A DNA stretch of 64,000 bases from Pyxicephalus adspersus (GCF_032062135.1 NC_092861.1:140743425-140807424), one strand, 5' to 3'; shown: positions 47,875 to 61,073, numbered from the stretch's first letter. Translations and numbers: made by a program. The notes: a model not told the origin generated them from the letters alone.

Positions 47875-48121
47875 TAACCCGTGTATATATCAATGCTGGT
47901 AAGAACATAATAGGTTATTTATCTCCACAATCTCCAATCAGGGCACGAATGTCAACGATGATTGGTCTTACCAACCATTTAAGGAAGTTAGTTCTACGAA
48001 GCAAGAAATAGAATATTATTTTTTTTAAGGATCGCCATTTTTCTTTAATCCAAAAACATGGATTTACAACAGTGTGCATCTTCTAAAAGTGCCCTGTTAG
48101 TATTTATAACCAGTTGTAAGG

Positions 48122-48170
48122 ACATTAGATTGTAAGCTCCTTTGGTGCAGGGACCAATAATAAAGAGAAA
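48122..48170 (+). mobile_element. L2/SINE tail fragment
   Basis: TTAGATTGTAAGCTCCTTTG then GTGCAGGGACC matches the conserved start of the L2/SINE tail; the rest is lost. Confidence 0.45.
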
Positions 48171-49403
48171 ACACTGTGTGAGTGTAAAACTTTGCATATT
48201 TTGTTGGAATTACATAAAAGCACAACATTTTTTTAAAGCTAAACCATAAACATAGTGCAGCCAGTATTAAAGGATATTTGCACCTTTAAGATAATTACTA
48301 AATCTTATCTCCAGACAAATATTAAAAACGTGTGTTGTAAATGTAATGTGTTTAGGTATTTGATTCTGTCTTGATATCAACCTCCTTTGATCCTCATATA
48401 TTAGCAACCTGACTTGGACAGAGAGGGTCAGCACTGGAAACCAGGTCAGACATTTCAGCAGTGCTCAAGTGTTGGCAGGGAACATGTTGAGAGAAGTTGT
48501 GAACAGAAAGATGACCTTAACTGTGCGCTGTTTCTCTTTAAATGTCCACTCAGTAAGCTTTGTGTGTACAGGTCAGTGGTGGACATAGCCAACAGCGGAG
48601 GCCCTGTGCAAAACTGGCTTGGGTTGTGGGGCGATAACTACATCACTATGACTGACAACATTTGTGATGTGTGGCAACACACTGAATTTATTAAAATAAA
48701 AATAATAATAATTTCTTCACCTTTTGATTCTGCAGGAAGATTGACTAGAACATGGAATTGTAACATATTTGTACACCTAGGCACATTATATATGGAATTT
48801 ATCTTTTTTATGTTACATAATATAACATGAAACATGTAATATATTTAATATGAACAGGTTAACTTGTTCACCATGCAAGATTAATAGAATATATGGCAAA
48901 TAGTTGACAGGAAAGCAATAGTAGAAATCAATTTAATTTTATATTCTGTGACATTATGACACATTGTCAGGATTGGGAATATGATTTCCAGTTATTCGTT
49001 TGGCTATAACATATTGATATAAAAGCAGACAAAATACTAGAATCAGTTCATCATTACTATCCCAATCCCAATAAAACAATGCATATCTAACCCATGTAAT
49101 GGACTCAACCTGAAAAGGGATTTCAATTTTTTCCTAAAGCAGAGCTAAAATGAGGGATTATGTAAACTGCCATGTTTAACCTGGGTATTAAAATACTGGT
49201 TTCCACGTTAGTGGTCCTATCTGCCAGAATACCAGACCCCAAATTATTGTGCAGATTAGTTGTTTAACTAATTGACACACAGTTACTTCCATGCTTGATT
49301 CAGATGTGTGAAATGCCCGAATCCAAAAGAGCAGCTTTACATCTGTTCAGCTTAGAATTCTTTAGAATGTATTGAGCAATGGCAGTTTACATAATGTCTA
49401 TAT

Positions 49404-49654
49404 CCCTGTTTCTCAACTAGTGTTCCTCCAGAGGTTGCTAGGGGTTCCTTGAGCAATGAGCAATTTATTCCTCTCTGGTCAATTTATTGGACATCAATGA
49501 TCCTTTTAGCTGTCTGTAAAGGTGATATTCTTCCCACTGACCACTACATTAATATACTGTAAGCTGTGGATATAGTAATTATAGTAGGAGTTCCTTGAAG
49601 ACCTGAAAGCTATTTCAAGGGTTCCCCGTATAGTAAAAAGATCAAGAATGGCTG
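49404..49654 (+). mobile_element. hAT-A MITE
   Basis: TGTTTCTCAACTAGTGTTCC to AAGATCAAGAATGGCTG. The flanks GTCTATAT and CCCTATGT agree at 5 of 8 positions. Confidence 0.78.
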
Positions 49655-49750
49655 CCCTATGTGGCAGGTCTATTTTATATATATATAAAAAAGACATCAA
49701 TGTGTATATCCTTTGCATTAATTTATTAATTTGCTACACATTCTTTAGAC

Positions 49751-49870
49751 CAGCGGTCGCCAAACTTTGGAATGTCACGGACCAGTAAATTTATCATTTT
49801 AAATCCCACGGTTTATACCATTGCAATGTACTCTGCCCAATATACTGAAATCTTCTTTGTGCATATAGCA
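49751..49870 (+). mobile_element. hAT-like end fragment
   Basis: CAGCGGTCGCCAAACTTTGG then CACGGACCAG is typical of a hAT element left end. No matching right end was found, so it is a truncated relic. Confidence 0.5.
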
Positions 49871-50320
49871 AAATTGTAGCCTGTAAGCTCTAGTATCCAA
49901 ATGGCCCATAACCCCCATAACGCATGCTAAATACTAGTTTGGCTTAGCAAACACACACATGAAATTATTCAGTGCTACCTGACCGATTAAAGCTGAACTT
50001 AAATCAACTAGGAAACTAGACATCTTCATAATGTGCAAGTATGCATAATGTGAGAGCAGCAGAATATAAATAAGGCCATTCCTCTGCTCATTTTACTTTC
50101 TCATCCAGTCAGCACATTTGTATATAGCATACGAAAAAAATGGCTTCTAGTCCTGCCTCCTCCTCTTTTATTGCCATTATATAAAGGTTGCAAGAGGTTG
50201 ATACCAAGTCAAATGCAGAAACCTAAATTGTCAGTTTTATTGAGTAATTTATGAATATCTAGGTGCATTGATGTTTGTATTTTCTATCTGCCTGGAGTTC
50301 ATCTTTCACAATATAGTATA

Positions 50321-50543
50321 GTGATTTATTAAAGCTATCTCAGACAGGTGAAGATAGATTGTCATGGGTGAACCTGGTTGATCCAGTAAACCTGGAATAC
50401 ATCTGGTCCAGGATTAAAAAGTTTTGCCAACTAATAGCAATTGATTTTTAAGAAATCCATTCTACATTTGCTGGATCACTCCCAGTTCTGGTTCTCCCAG
50501 GATAGTCTATCTTCTTCAGTCTTGGATTTTATTAAATCAGACC
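50321..50543. mobile_element. MITE-A copy 10 (divergent subfamily)
   Basis: TGATTTATTAAAGCTATCTC to ATTAAATCAGACCC, with inner arms AAGATAGATTGTCATGGG and CCCAGGATAGTCTATCTTC as in copy 7. It lies in the 3' flank of SYT14. Confidence 0.75.
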
Positions 50544-51469
50544 CTTTATTCTAGGGAAAAGGTCCAAAAATAAATGACTTGCAAAATTATGTAAGCATAG
50601 TCTTTATTAGCTAGAGAACAGCTGGGGCCTCATAACAAGTAAATTAAATGATAATCACTGTGAAGTTTTTTGTTTACTGGGTAGGGAAAGAACTTTTGAC
50701 AAGGTAGCATTTCCTGGTCAATTTCCAACAAGCAATCATGCAATAATATTCTTACTTTGAGGGATGCCCCAGTCCCATCCAAAACAGCCCTCTTCCCATT
50801 TTCAGTCAAGCCTAACTTCATTAAACCAAGATGGCACTAGAAAAGCCAGGATTTCGAGTGTGATCCTAAGAGAGGTTATTTATAATGTCATGAAATACTA
50901 GCAAAATTATAGTTTACAAAATTTGCTTCTGTTGGTGTATTTAAGCTAAGCATTTGTTCTATTTTATGTGCTGGAATTGTATTGTTATTTTTGTACCATG
51001 TCCACGCATACAGGTTAAGCACTTTATATTTGTTCTTGACTTATAGTGTGAAAGTTTGGTTTAGTGTTTAATGGGCATGGTTCTGTGGAGTTCTGAAGTC
51101 TTTGTGATATGTTTTTAAAATAATGATTTAAAGGAAAAGCTGTATACAATGCTGAATGATTATGAATGCATTATTATAACTTGTTTTATTGTATTCTAAA
51201 GTGCAAGATTACTTTTCCATGAATAGTTCACAAGTAATATGATTTTTGCCAGATACTGTGCAGCCGTATCCCTGACGTCAACCAAAAACCAATTATGTAT
51301 CAATAGATGCTTTATTTTGGAATGTTTGTTGTTTACCGATATCTGATGGTCAAAAAAATGTGCACGTTTATTGGGTGTTTCACCTAAATCTGTTTATTGT
51401 GGAGAAAGTAGAGGCCTTTATATATAGATTATGTATAATTTTGCAGGTGTGCACATTCACTTAAGATAA

Positions 51470-51745
51470 GGCTACGTGCACACGTCAGATGATTCTCGTC
51501 TGATATTGGATGGGAATCTGGCATGTGTACAGCGCTCGTCGTTCATGGGTCTATTCTGGCGGATCTACGGATGACTAGCAATCAGAATGGAAGTGAAGGG
51601 TAGAGAGTGCAGTGGGTTGCTCTCTGTTGTTCTCTCTCCCCCCTCTCTTTAGAGCAGAATGATGCTGTATGTACATCGCTCGTTCATGCATTGTTCAGTC
51701 TTTTGTTGTTGGAAAGGATCCTTATTTGAGCGTGTGTACGCAGCC
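51470..51745. mobile_element. Harbinger-like MITE (GGCTACGTGCACACG ends)
   Basis: GGCTACGTGCACACGTCAGA and GAGCGTGTGTACGCAGCC are imperfect inverted ends, flanked by TAA and TAT. It is related in its ends, not its interior, to the 424-bp elements. Confidence 0.65.
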
Positions 51746-52411
51746 TATGTTCCTCTGTTTGGTCTCTTTACTCCACTGGTGGTTTTGCTACTTGTCAGAT
51801 GTTGGTGCCCACACAACCAACTAGAGCAATCCTCTAATGCTAAATAAAAGGGCCAAGCACCAAATTCTATCACCACACAAGAGGAAGAGATTATCAGAGA
51901 ACCTTCGCAGAGCATTTTTAAATGCACGACAAAAATCTCAGGTGATTGAACATCAAAATATATTGAAATTCAGAAGCCTTTGTATCAGAAGTTATTGTTA
52001 TATGCTACATGAATGTAACACGTGGAATATATTTCTTTTGATTATATGCTTTCAAACTTTCTAACAAACATCACAATTGCCTTGCCTCTTGATGGTTGTG
52101 TTGTCATTGTGAACAGTTACAGAGTACAGTGTAAGAAAGACAATTCTATGTAGGTTCTTGCCTAATGAATTTGGCAAACTCAAATATATAAAAGTTTATA
52201 TTTGTAACTTATTTGCTTTAAAACATTTTTTAAGACAGAACATGAGAATTCAGACAACTTTTTTTTTACTAGCAACAAGTGATGAGGCTTCAACTTTATA
52301 CTGACGATATGAGTAACTATTATTTCACCCAGATCTGATATTTCCATTTTGGATAGATGGTAGAAGCATCGAGTTACCCATCTTCGTCTTATATTGACGG
52401 CTCACTTATGG

Positions 52412-52677
52412 CAGTGGTCCCCAACCTTTTGGAGCTCCCCGGACCGGGCATGTGTGGGGTACCGTGTGTCACTCAAAGGGGAAGAAACTTCTCCCAGAGT
52501 GACGTCAGGATGCCAGAACCCACCCACTCTCCCATCGCAGGTCTGAGCTTCCGGTGGGAGAGTGGGTGGGTTGTATCCTGAACCTGCTGAGACCTGCACC
52601 GCCCAGAGCCGCGGACCACTGCTGGTCTCCGTGCTCTCCTGGACCAGCTGTTGTGGGCCACGGACTGGAGACCCCTG
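52412..52677. mobile_element. hAT-like MITE (family B), inverted relative
   Basis: CAGTGGTCCCCAACCTTTTG to GGAGACCCCTG, in the opposite orientation to the copy at 54663 (shared GAGCCGCGGACCA and CTCTCCCATCGCAGG). The flanks ACTTATGG and ACATATAG match at 6 of 8 positions, a decayed 8-bp duplication. Confidence 0.85.
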
Positions 52678-54224
52678 ACATATAGGATACCTGTATTTGT
52701 TTTCCCTGCCCCCTTTTTTTTTCCCCTGGTCTTCCTGAGGGAGTTCATTCATCTAATATTCAGTGCAGAGAATCTAAATACTGTAGGTGTGATGTGGAGG
52801 GGCAAGACTGCCATGGCAAGAAGTGCAGTAAATATTAAATCTGCCAGTTCATGCCATCAAAGAATGTTCCTCACCTTTACTATGCAGGACTGAGTAGCAG
52901 TGTTATTGCAACAGGGCTTCCCCTTCCTGATAATAGTCACCTTGCCAGTGCTCTGTCTTCACTCCTTCTGTAATTGCAGCCAACACTAGAATCCATGGTA
53001 TCATCATCCAGTAAAAGTGGGAAAATCATGTGATGGTAGTGTGGTATCATAGGCAAGGGGTGACATGTTCCTCCATACCTTTAAAGGTTAAACTGTGGGG
53101 GTTACCACATTGCAGGGGCAATGTTACCTTGCCCTTTATTGACAAGGTGACAATATCTCTTTTATGAAATTTAAGGTTTAGTAGACGTAAGAAAACAAAA
53201 GCCCAATTTATTCTTGCAAAAATATCTAATAATTAATGTTAGTCTTGGCTTGAACAGGAGTCCTTAAAGAATATTAAAACGGCCTTTTCTACAAAACTGA
53301 ATTGTTCTTATTTAGAGAAAAACCTAGAATTACCAGTCTGCATATAATCTGATAATATGTTAGTTTGCTGTGGCCTCTGGGTAAGTTATTTTTCTTCACA
53401 CGCTGCACTATTTTGTGTAGACGCTTCTTTCGTGAATGTTACATGATAACATTGCCTGCAGCAAAATTACCGTCATATGAGTGCAGGTGTGGATCGAGTA
53501 ACCAGGGTTGAAACTGGATCTAATGAATGAAACAAGTCTTGCAACGTTTTGAAAACGTTTTTTGCCTAAATAACCTCTTTGTGCAACAAAATGGTTGTGG
53601 TAAATCAGGAAGAAAGGCAAACCCTTCTATTCATGTATGTGATGGGGAAGGAGTCTCTAAGACAATGCAATATTCCAAATGGTACAATGCCGGATTCCTA
53701 TAGAGGAAGGGGATGCATGCTGCCTAATAATTAAACACTGTCAGTTGAGAAAGGCTGAGAAAGGCTGATATAGACCATGACTGACAGCTATGCAAGACAA
53801 GATAAGATAATTTATCATTGCACAATAAAAAGGTAATTTTATCTCAAGCTAAACCCTTACTAATCCTCAAACTACACACACTTCAAATAATTGTAGAACA
53901 AGGCGAACACAACAGGCAACATCGTTCACCTATCTGCCACAGATTGTGAATGACTGCTGTTCACTCCTATAGATGAGAGCACATCTTAATTCCTCCCCGC
54001 TCTATAGAACAGAATAGCAATGTTTGTTCAGCTATCATTTCAAAGATTCTTTCCAGTGACAGTCCTCTGACCTCCATCAGCTTTAGATATGGTGGCTTCA
54101 TTTGTTTTCTTTTTCCAGGCTGAAATGTAAGCCTGGAAGTCTCCTGAATCTGGCTAAATAGGTTATAAAAAATTCAGAATAAATTCTGGACTTTTCTGAC
54201 TGCATGTGTACAGTGTTTTCTGGA

Positions 54225-54520
54225 TTAAAATGGAACTAAACCCAGGATACTTACTTATCCATGTTCAGTTGTAGGATGCTCCCATCTTCCTTCCTATTTT
54301 CTTCTTGGAGATGATCTTCCACCATCTTCATTGGCGGGGCCAGGATGACGCAGGCGCGTGAGAGTTTATTCCTGGTATGCACAGCTCAGCAACATATGAC
54401 AGGTGGGCAACAATCAAGCAGTTAAGAACAGTTATTGCAGAAGGGCAATCACCTTTTCCTTTTTGCAATAACAACCTGTCTGAATTCTGAATGAAAACCT
54501 GTGATTGAATAGTAATGAAA
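54225..54520 (+). repeat. Interspersed repeat C, copy 3
   Basis: CCATCTTCCTTCCTATTTTC, GGGGCCAGGATGACGCAGGC and TTATTGCAGAAGGGCAATCA match copies 1 and 2. Confidence 0.65.
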
Positions 54521-54662
54521 TGGCGTATAATTCTGCTCTGTGTAACTGTTAATCTTCCAAAGTTAGACTGATAATGGAGTCCAATGTAGTAATGCCCTAC
54601 TATAGGAATCCCTGTTTATTTGGGGTTGACACATATAATACAGGTTTCAAGAGGGTCTAGAG

Positions 54663-55000
54663 CAGGGGTCCTCAAGCCCCGGTCTGCGGCCCACTCATCT
54701 GACAGGTGGACCATGGCTCTGGTCCTTCTCTTGACCCCGCTGGGGGGGTGCACTGACCAGAGCCGCGGACCATGTCTCCCGTATAGATCACAGGCTCAGG
54801 ACGGTGTCTCTGTACACAACCTGCCCATTCTCCCATCGCAGGCTCAGACTTGCAATGGGAGAGTGGCCGGGTTCTGATATCATGACGTCACCTGGGGGAA
54901 AGTTTCTCCCCTTTTGAGTGACACACGGCTCCCTGCACATGCGCAGTCAGGAGTCCATGCATTTAATGGTCCATGAGCTTTAAAAGGTTTGGGACCACTG
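54663..55000. mobile_element. hAT-like MITE (family B) with perfect 8-bp duplication
   Basis: CAGGGGTCCTCAAG at the left and GGTTTGGGACCACTG at the right are inverted ends. GTCTAGAG lies directly outside both (54655-54662 and 55001-55008), an exact 8-bp target duplication diagnostic of hAT-type transposition. The interior is GC-rich (GAGCCGCGGACC, TCTCCCATCGCAGG) and non-coding. Confidence 0.92.
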
Positions 55001-57487
55001 GTCTAGAGGATCCACATGCCGTCACATATAATTAAAAAATAGCAATAATGCCAACTAACTGTCCATTTAAAACAATTTCCATCCTAACATGGTAAAGGTA
55101 GTAACTTTGCTTCAATTAGTACAATCCCTTTAAAAGCTAGGACACCTATGGCAAGGAAAACCTTTCCACAAATCTGAACTAACCCTTTAAGGAACACATA
55201 GTTCAGTTTATGTTGTCCCAGTTAGATATGAGTTTATTTAATTGCTCCAGCTTTGTTTTTGTTTAATTTTGCTGTAAATTTGGGGGGTTAATGTACTGCA
55301 TCGTACAAGGAATTACATTTTTGTGACACAAATCTTTCATGTCAAAATGTTACAACTAAAGATAATTAGAGACATTAAAATCACATTCACCATTGCTTCT
55401 GGCAGAACAGTAACAGCATTGAATGCAGAGTACAGATTGTAATACAGTTTACTGTCGTGTTTGGGCTACAGACTTCTCATGTGGATTGTAGCAAATACCA
55501 AACAATCACCTTAATTAACACAAAACTTGACATTAAAAAAAGAAAAAAAGGTTGCTGACTCATATATGCCAGTAATTTTTTTCTAACCTGGGTAAAAATG
55601 TATATTGCCCAATGTCAGTCAGCTCAGTGTAAAAATCTAGTGCCCAATCTGAAAAAGAAAGCTTCCCAACCCCTGGAGATCTTGGAGAGAAAGTACTTTC
55701 AAGATCATGATTGTCCAGGCTAAAGTACATTTCTCAATCTAGGTCAGCCTTCTGGAAAGTTCAAAATACAGGAAACCTTTGTTTGCATAATTTCCCCTTC
55801 CCAACATTTCCAACATCCAGCACCCACCATTAAAACCCGCCTGAAATATGAGTTTAAAGTGGATTTATCCTTTAAACTAGACCTAAATTGCTGCTCTTCC
55901 CATGGAGGATGTGGATTATGTAGGCTTAACGTAACTGTTTGTTTACATTCCAATCTCTGTAATAAACTGCCAACATTTGGGTGCAAAATGCCCAAATCTA
56001 CAGTCAAATATATAACGTGGAAAGTTGCTCTAGTTTGGGATACAGCAGAAAAATATTTGAACTTTCAGGATTATATGAGGTTACATTCCTGTGACCTCAT
56101 TTCTTCCCAAGTCCTATCCCTGATATACAACATAAAGTGAAAGGGAATCTCCTAAAAAGTAAAGGGAAAGCCTGCCATTATCACTGAATCAGGTGTACTC
56201 ATTGGGCTGTTCTGGTTGCTCCCATCTACTATTACGGTGACAACTGCAAAATTTTTGAACTTTTGTCTTGATAATATTCACCTGGGAAAAATGGAAGCAA
56301 ATCTCCCAAAGGTTTGGCTGGAGTTTTGTAATGCAATGGAGATGGCAAGTCTAGTATGAAATGTGGTGCAACCCACTATACCCAATGAAAAAATGTTTTT
56401 GTATTTTTGTTTTTTGTTTGTTCCTGTAAGTAACTGCAATTTTCACCATTTTAGGCAAAAAAGCACTCATACACTGTAGAGAACCTTCTGATCTAAAATA
56501 AAATTGCAGACCTGAAAATGTTAAATTCACATATATGTACTGTGTGAGTGGCTTACAAGTACAACTCCAGGATAAAAAAAGTGTTTAAACATAAAATTTA
56601 CCTTGGTCGAGACTGCAAATAATATCTGGAGCTTTAGTATGCAACAAGTCAAAATCATGGTTTTGCAAGTTAAGTATTACAACTGAGCTATACCTGCACC
56701 CTTCACCAAAGTATTTTTTTATAGTTAAACTCTTTTACTGGAGTCGTTAATTAAAGCACTGAAGCCAGAGCCAGCCAGGAATGTAGCATGTTCAGATGGA
56801 AAACACCAAGGGAAGCTCTGGTCTTTTTTAAGAGAAGCTTCTTTTAAACAAAAACCTGGTTACATTTAGTATTATTCAAGAATCTGAATATTCAATCTTA
56901 AGGGTTTTGCATCAATTATCCTACATTTTTTTACAAGTTTTCAAATTGTATATTTACATAAAATCAGCTGTAAAGATGAACTTCTTAGTACTTTAAGTAA
57001 CAGGGGTCATTGAAAGTTTTAAAGCTCAAGAATATGCAAATCCTTGAAAGTTCACTTTAAGACTGAATATTCAATTCATATTCTTGGACAACCCAAATCC
57101 TGGGTAATATCCTGAAAAGCTTTTCTCCAGAAAATTTATAAAAAATGTATAAAAAAAAAATACCTGCAGTGTGATTCTTCCTGCACCACACATGTTAAAT
57201 GCCTATTTTTGTTTGGATGATAGATAGGTGTAAATAGGAGTTTTACCAATCTTACTCTTTCACTCCTACTCCCTTGTGTGTGACGGGTCCCCCACAGCCA
57301 CTTCTCTAAGACTCTCTGTGCTGCAATACCAGGCAGTGACTGCACCCCCTACAATGAACAACCAGTACCCATTGTAGTAGAGACACCAAGGTCCAGGTTG
57401 CAATTTAAAGTCTTGGAGGGAGGAAGAGTACCCCGAATGTAGGTGGAGAGAGGAATGAGGTACATCCTTTTTTACAGCCCCCTACAG

Positions 57488-57722
57488 CAGTGTTTCTCAG
57501 TCAGGGTTCTGTGGAATCCTGGGGTTCTTTCAGAGTTTGCTAGGATTTCCTCGATCAATGAACAATTTGTGCCTCTTAGAATGCAAGCAATGAAAGAGGC
57601 ATTCTTCCCAATGACCACTACACTACTATACTGTGAGCTGTGGATATAGTAATAATAGCAGGGGTTGCCCTAAAGTTTTTTTAAGGGTTCCCTCATGTTA
57701 AAAAATTCAAGAAGGACCACAC
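57488..57722 (+). mobile_element. hAT-A MITE
   Basis: CAGTGTTTCTCAGTCAGGGT at the left is a well-kept family end; the right end is degraded near 57722. The interior matches other copies (GAGCTGTGGATATAGTAAT). Confidence 0.78.
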
Positions 57723-58274
57723 TGGACAATAATGAGCAAGGGGGAGAGGGTCCACTTTAATGGGGGTTTTTAAGCAATCTTGGATCCCGGGAACAGATAT
57801 TTTCATACCCCATCTCATTTTGATAATGAGCAGCCATTCACAGTTAATCTGATTGTTTCTTGATCTGATTTTAACACCCTGTGATATAATGATCTCAAGT
57901 GGCTGAATTTACCATATGAAAGTATATAAAATAATTCTTCAGACCCATTTACACCCAATAATTTCATCATCTCTGCATGCCATACAGAGCAATATACACA
58001 AGTGTAATAGATTTCCTATTTCAGGGTGTTTTTTTCCTTTTCTGCATACTGAAGTGAGAAAGTTTTGTACGGTTTTATTTCTATAGAACAATGTTAAATT
58101 GTTTTATTTTTCACTGAGATTGTACGTTACACGAAGGCATCTGTTCATTTTATCTTTGATTGTATTGCATACAAGAAAAATGTCACACTTTAGCTTTCTG
58201 AATATCACTATTGAAGCTGTACTATTTGATACAAAAGATTTAAAAAAAAAAGAAAATATTTAAACATTTGGTTT

Positions 58275-58280
58275 AATAAA
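58275..58280 (+). promoter_or_regulatory. Candidate distal polyadenylation signal (AATAAA) for SYT14
   Basis: AATAAA is followed about 15-25 bases later by a GT/T-rich stretch (58303-58325). The preceding 300 bases (about 57990-58270) are free of the repeat families seen elsewhere and have the AT-rich look of a conserved 3' UTR end. If used, the 3' UTR would be nearly 12 kb and would contain several MITEs. This is inference; it could belong to a non-coding RNA or be chance. Confidence 0.35.
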
Positions 58281-59154
58281 CTCGATTTTTAGTCCTTACC
58301 AAAGTTTTTGTCTGTTTTTTATTTGTCCTCAAAATGAAGAAAGATTTTAGTTGACCGGGTGATATTTTAGGGTTCTTAAATTCATCTCATCAGTTATGAA
58401 AATGAACACACAACAATCACCTACTCTCCAATCTTTTAAAGGTCTCCCCCATGCCAAATACTACTAACAGCAAAAAAGTTTCTGGCTCTTCATATACTTA
58501 CTGCATACGTACAGGATGTACAGTAACTAGCAGGAGGACATTACATCTATCTCTTCCTAATCCTATATACCCATTGCAGATGAGGAGGCAGGGGACGCTG
58601 GGAACACTAACTTAAAGTTATAATGCAAAAAGATCATTAACTTGACATACTCTAGGGTAGGCCTAAAAACAGCTAATCCAATTAAATTAAAGAAAAGTGA
58701 TCCTTGACATGAAAAGGATACCAGTTACTGTTTGATAGGATTTAAACTGGGGATCACTAAGGACCACTTCAGAATAGTCCCATGTTTTGTTTCTTAGCCA
58801 CGGTAGAAATGTGGTGCAATCAGATACTAATGAATGATATTGTATCTCTTTGTAAGCTGTCCTTATTGTCCAAAAAGCCATCTGGTGGATTTTCAACCAT
58901 TTGGTGGATTTTCTACTGGCTACCTCAACCTCCTAAAAGTATCTGCTGTTGATAGAGGAACATCAAGCTGCTTTTCCCGTTATCATGAGTGCACTTTATA
59001 TTTCTGATTTTCTCAGACAACTCCCTTGTTTGATTTCTCTGATCCATGTTCATTGTGGAACATATTATAATATCAAACAGTAAAGTTACTGCTATTTACC
59101 TTTAAATAAGCCCTGTGACTGATTGCACAATTGGAGACATGTAATACAAACTTA

Positions 59155-59668
59155 GGCTATGTACACACGTAAGACTTTTGTCGTTGGAAGGGATCTTTCA
59201 CAATCCTTTCCCGTGACAAAAGACTAAAATATGCATGAACAAGCGCTGTTCTGCTGTATGGAGAGGAGAGGGTGAGAACAAGAAATTGGCACCCCACTGC
59301 GTGCTCCTCCCTTCACTTGCATTGCACTCACTCGTTGTTCGTGGATCTGCCATGATCGAAGTTGAATGGCCACTGTAGCCTCAAGCTCTGTACAGATGTT
59401 CAATGGATGTCAGATGATTGTCATTGGAAAAGTCTTTCGTGATCATTCCCAGTGACAGATAAATGAAGGAGCGCTATATACAAAGTGCCATTTTGTTCTA
59501 TGCAGAAGGGAGGACAAGTTAGGGGCACCCCTCTATTCTCTCCTCCATTGAAAAGCACAGCAGTCATTCCCAAGCAGTTTCAGGGAACTGCTGTACACAA
59601 ATAAGATTTTCGCCCAAGAAGAGCAAGACCATTCATGTTGGTCATAATCATCTGACGTGTACAAAGCT
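59155..59668. mobile_element. Harbinger-like MITE, dimeric, TTA-flanked
   Basis: GGCTATGTACACACG at the left and CGTGTACAAAGCT at the right, with TTA on both sides (59152-59154 and 59669-59671). A second left-end-like segment begins near 59390 (AAGCTCTGTACAGATG) and repeats the order TCATTGGAA, CAGTGACA, GAGCGCT. This suggests a head-to-tail dimer or two nested relatives. Confidence 0.65.
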
Positions 59669-59929
59669 TTAAGAAGCACATAGTCTGAAAAATAATTCTA
59701 ATTAAATTATTTTTTTTCCAATACCAACCAATGTATCGAGATCATTTTAAAATATCTTTGTAGAATAGGTTGGATGAAACTCATTTCATATTTTCCAGGA
59801 GGCATAAAGCACTTTTTCAAAAAATTTGTCCATGGCTGCAAGCACTGCTAGGTGAAAAAAACCTTGCAATACAAGAGACAGATTCAATGTATATAAACTG
59901 GTAAAGAAATCCTTTACACCGACTTATTT

Positions 59930-60440
59930 TATTGCCATTCAACTGCCGATTAATTCATTCTCTTACAGAGCACAAAGCTTTCCGTATTTATATTTGTGAC
60001 TGTCGCCATTCGAGATCCCGTCTCAAGCTGCAGCGACAGCCTGTCTTACTGTCATTAGGCTCTAATGGGTGCCGCCCTAAATGAGCTTATTGCCGAGCGC
60101 CAGCCTTATGAGAAGAAAAAAATGTTCATATCTATCCAAAAGTCCAAGACGGGGGAGGTAAAAAAAATAAATAAAAAAGAGCTTTAGTGTTGTACAAAAT
60201 GCACACAAGCTGCCAATCACTGTGTAATAGATTTTACTTTCCGTCTGTTATTGCCTCCATCAGTTGGATCCATTTTCTACGCCTGGCTATCCACACCGCG
60301 AGCGACTGGGATACAATGCCATCAATCAGACGTGTGCCACGCACGCATGGTGGCAGATGGCGACTATCCTCATCATTCCTACAAACACGTCTTGTTCATT
60401 TGTGACCAGTTTCTGCTTCTGGGGAATTAGACACAATGAG
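59930..60440. promoter_or_regulatory. Candidate conserved non-coding element downstream of SYT14
   Basis: This stretch keeps several CpGs in an AT-rich, CpG-poor background and is free of recognised repeats and long open frames. Its texture, with unique blocks such as the CTGTCATTAGGCTCTAATGG area near 60045 and the CCATCAATCAGACGTGTGCC area near 60317, resembles vertebrate conserved enhancers. No alignment was possible, so conservation is inferred from composition only. Confidence 0.4.
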
Positions 60441-60823
60441 CTCTAGAACAAAAACAAGAGGAAAATATGTTGAAACAAATTTCTTGGCAAAATTACCCAC
60501 AAGAGGCTGTGTGATGCCAAATAAAAAGATACGTTCTTCCACTCCGGGTAATATTCTGCTATTAATTATCACAATCAGAACATTGGAACTGTCTGCCAAT
60601 TCGTATTTATATTTTGTATGTAAGAAATAAAAAAAAATTCTTATGGAGGGGCCGAATCTAAAGCCGATCAATTGTGAACCATACTATCCTTTAGCCCTCA
60701 CTGACTAATCACTGAGTTGAAAATACATAAAACCCCCTTTATTTTCCTAAACATGTGATCAGGTTGCAGGTTCCAATTCTTCAACCCTACACCATATAGA
60801 CATCCACCCCCACCTCCATCTAA

Positions 60824-61073
60824 CTTAGTTTTTCCCCGTGGAGCCCTGAAGTTCCTTAAGAGGTTCTTAGTGATTCATTGAGAAATGAGCAATTTGTGAT
60901 TTTCAGGTCAGTTTTTCTGACGCCAATGATCTGTAAGGGTGTCACTTTTCTCAATAGCCAGCAACTTGGTGGTGCAAAACACCAATATACTGTGATCTGT
61001 GGATATAGCAGAGGTTCCCTGAGGACCTGAAAGTTATTTCAAGAGTTCCCCCATGTTGGGTTGAAAAAGGCTG
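60824..61073 (+). mobile_element. hAT-A MITE
   Basis: The interior GAGAAATGAGCAATTTGTGA and CTGTGGATATAGCAGAGG and the right end GGTTGAAAAAGGCTG match the family. The left end is degraded. Confidence 0.78.

Noticed and set aside
52402..52752. A 116-codon and a 91-codon frame on the - strand
   Set aside because: They lie over a hAT-like MITE with GC-rich non-coding interior.
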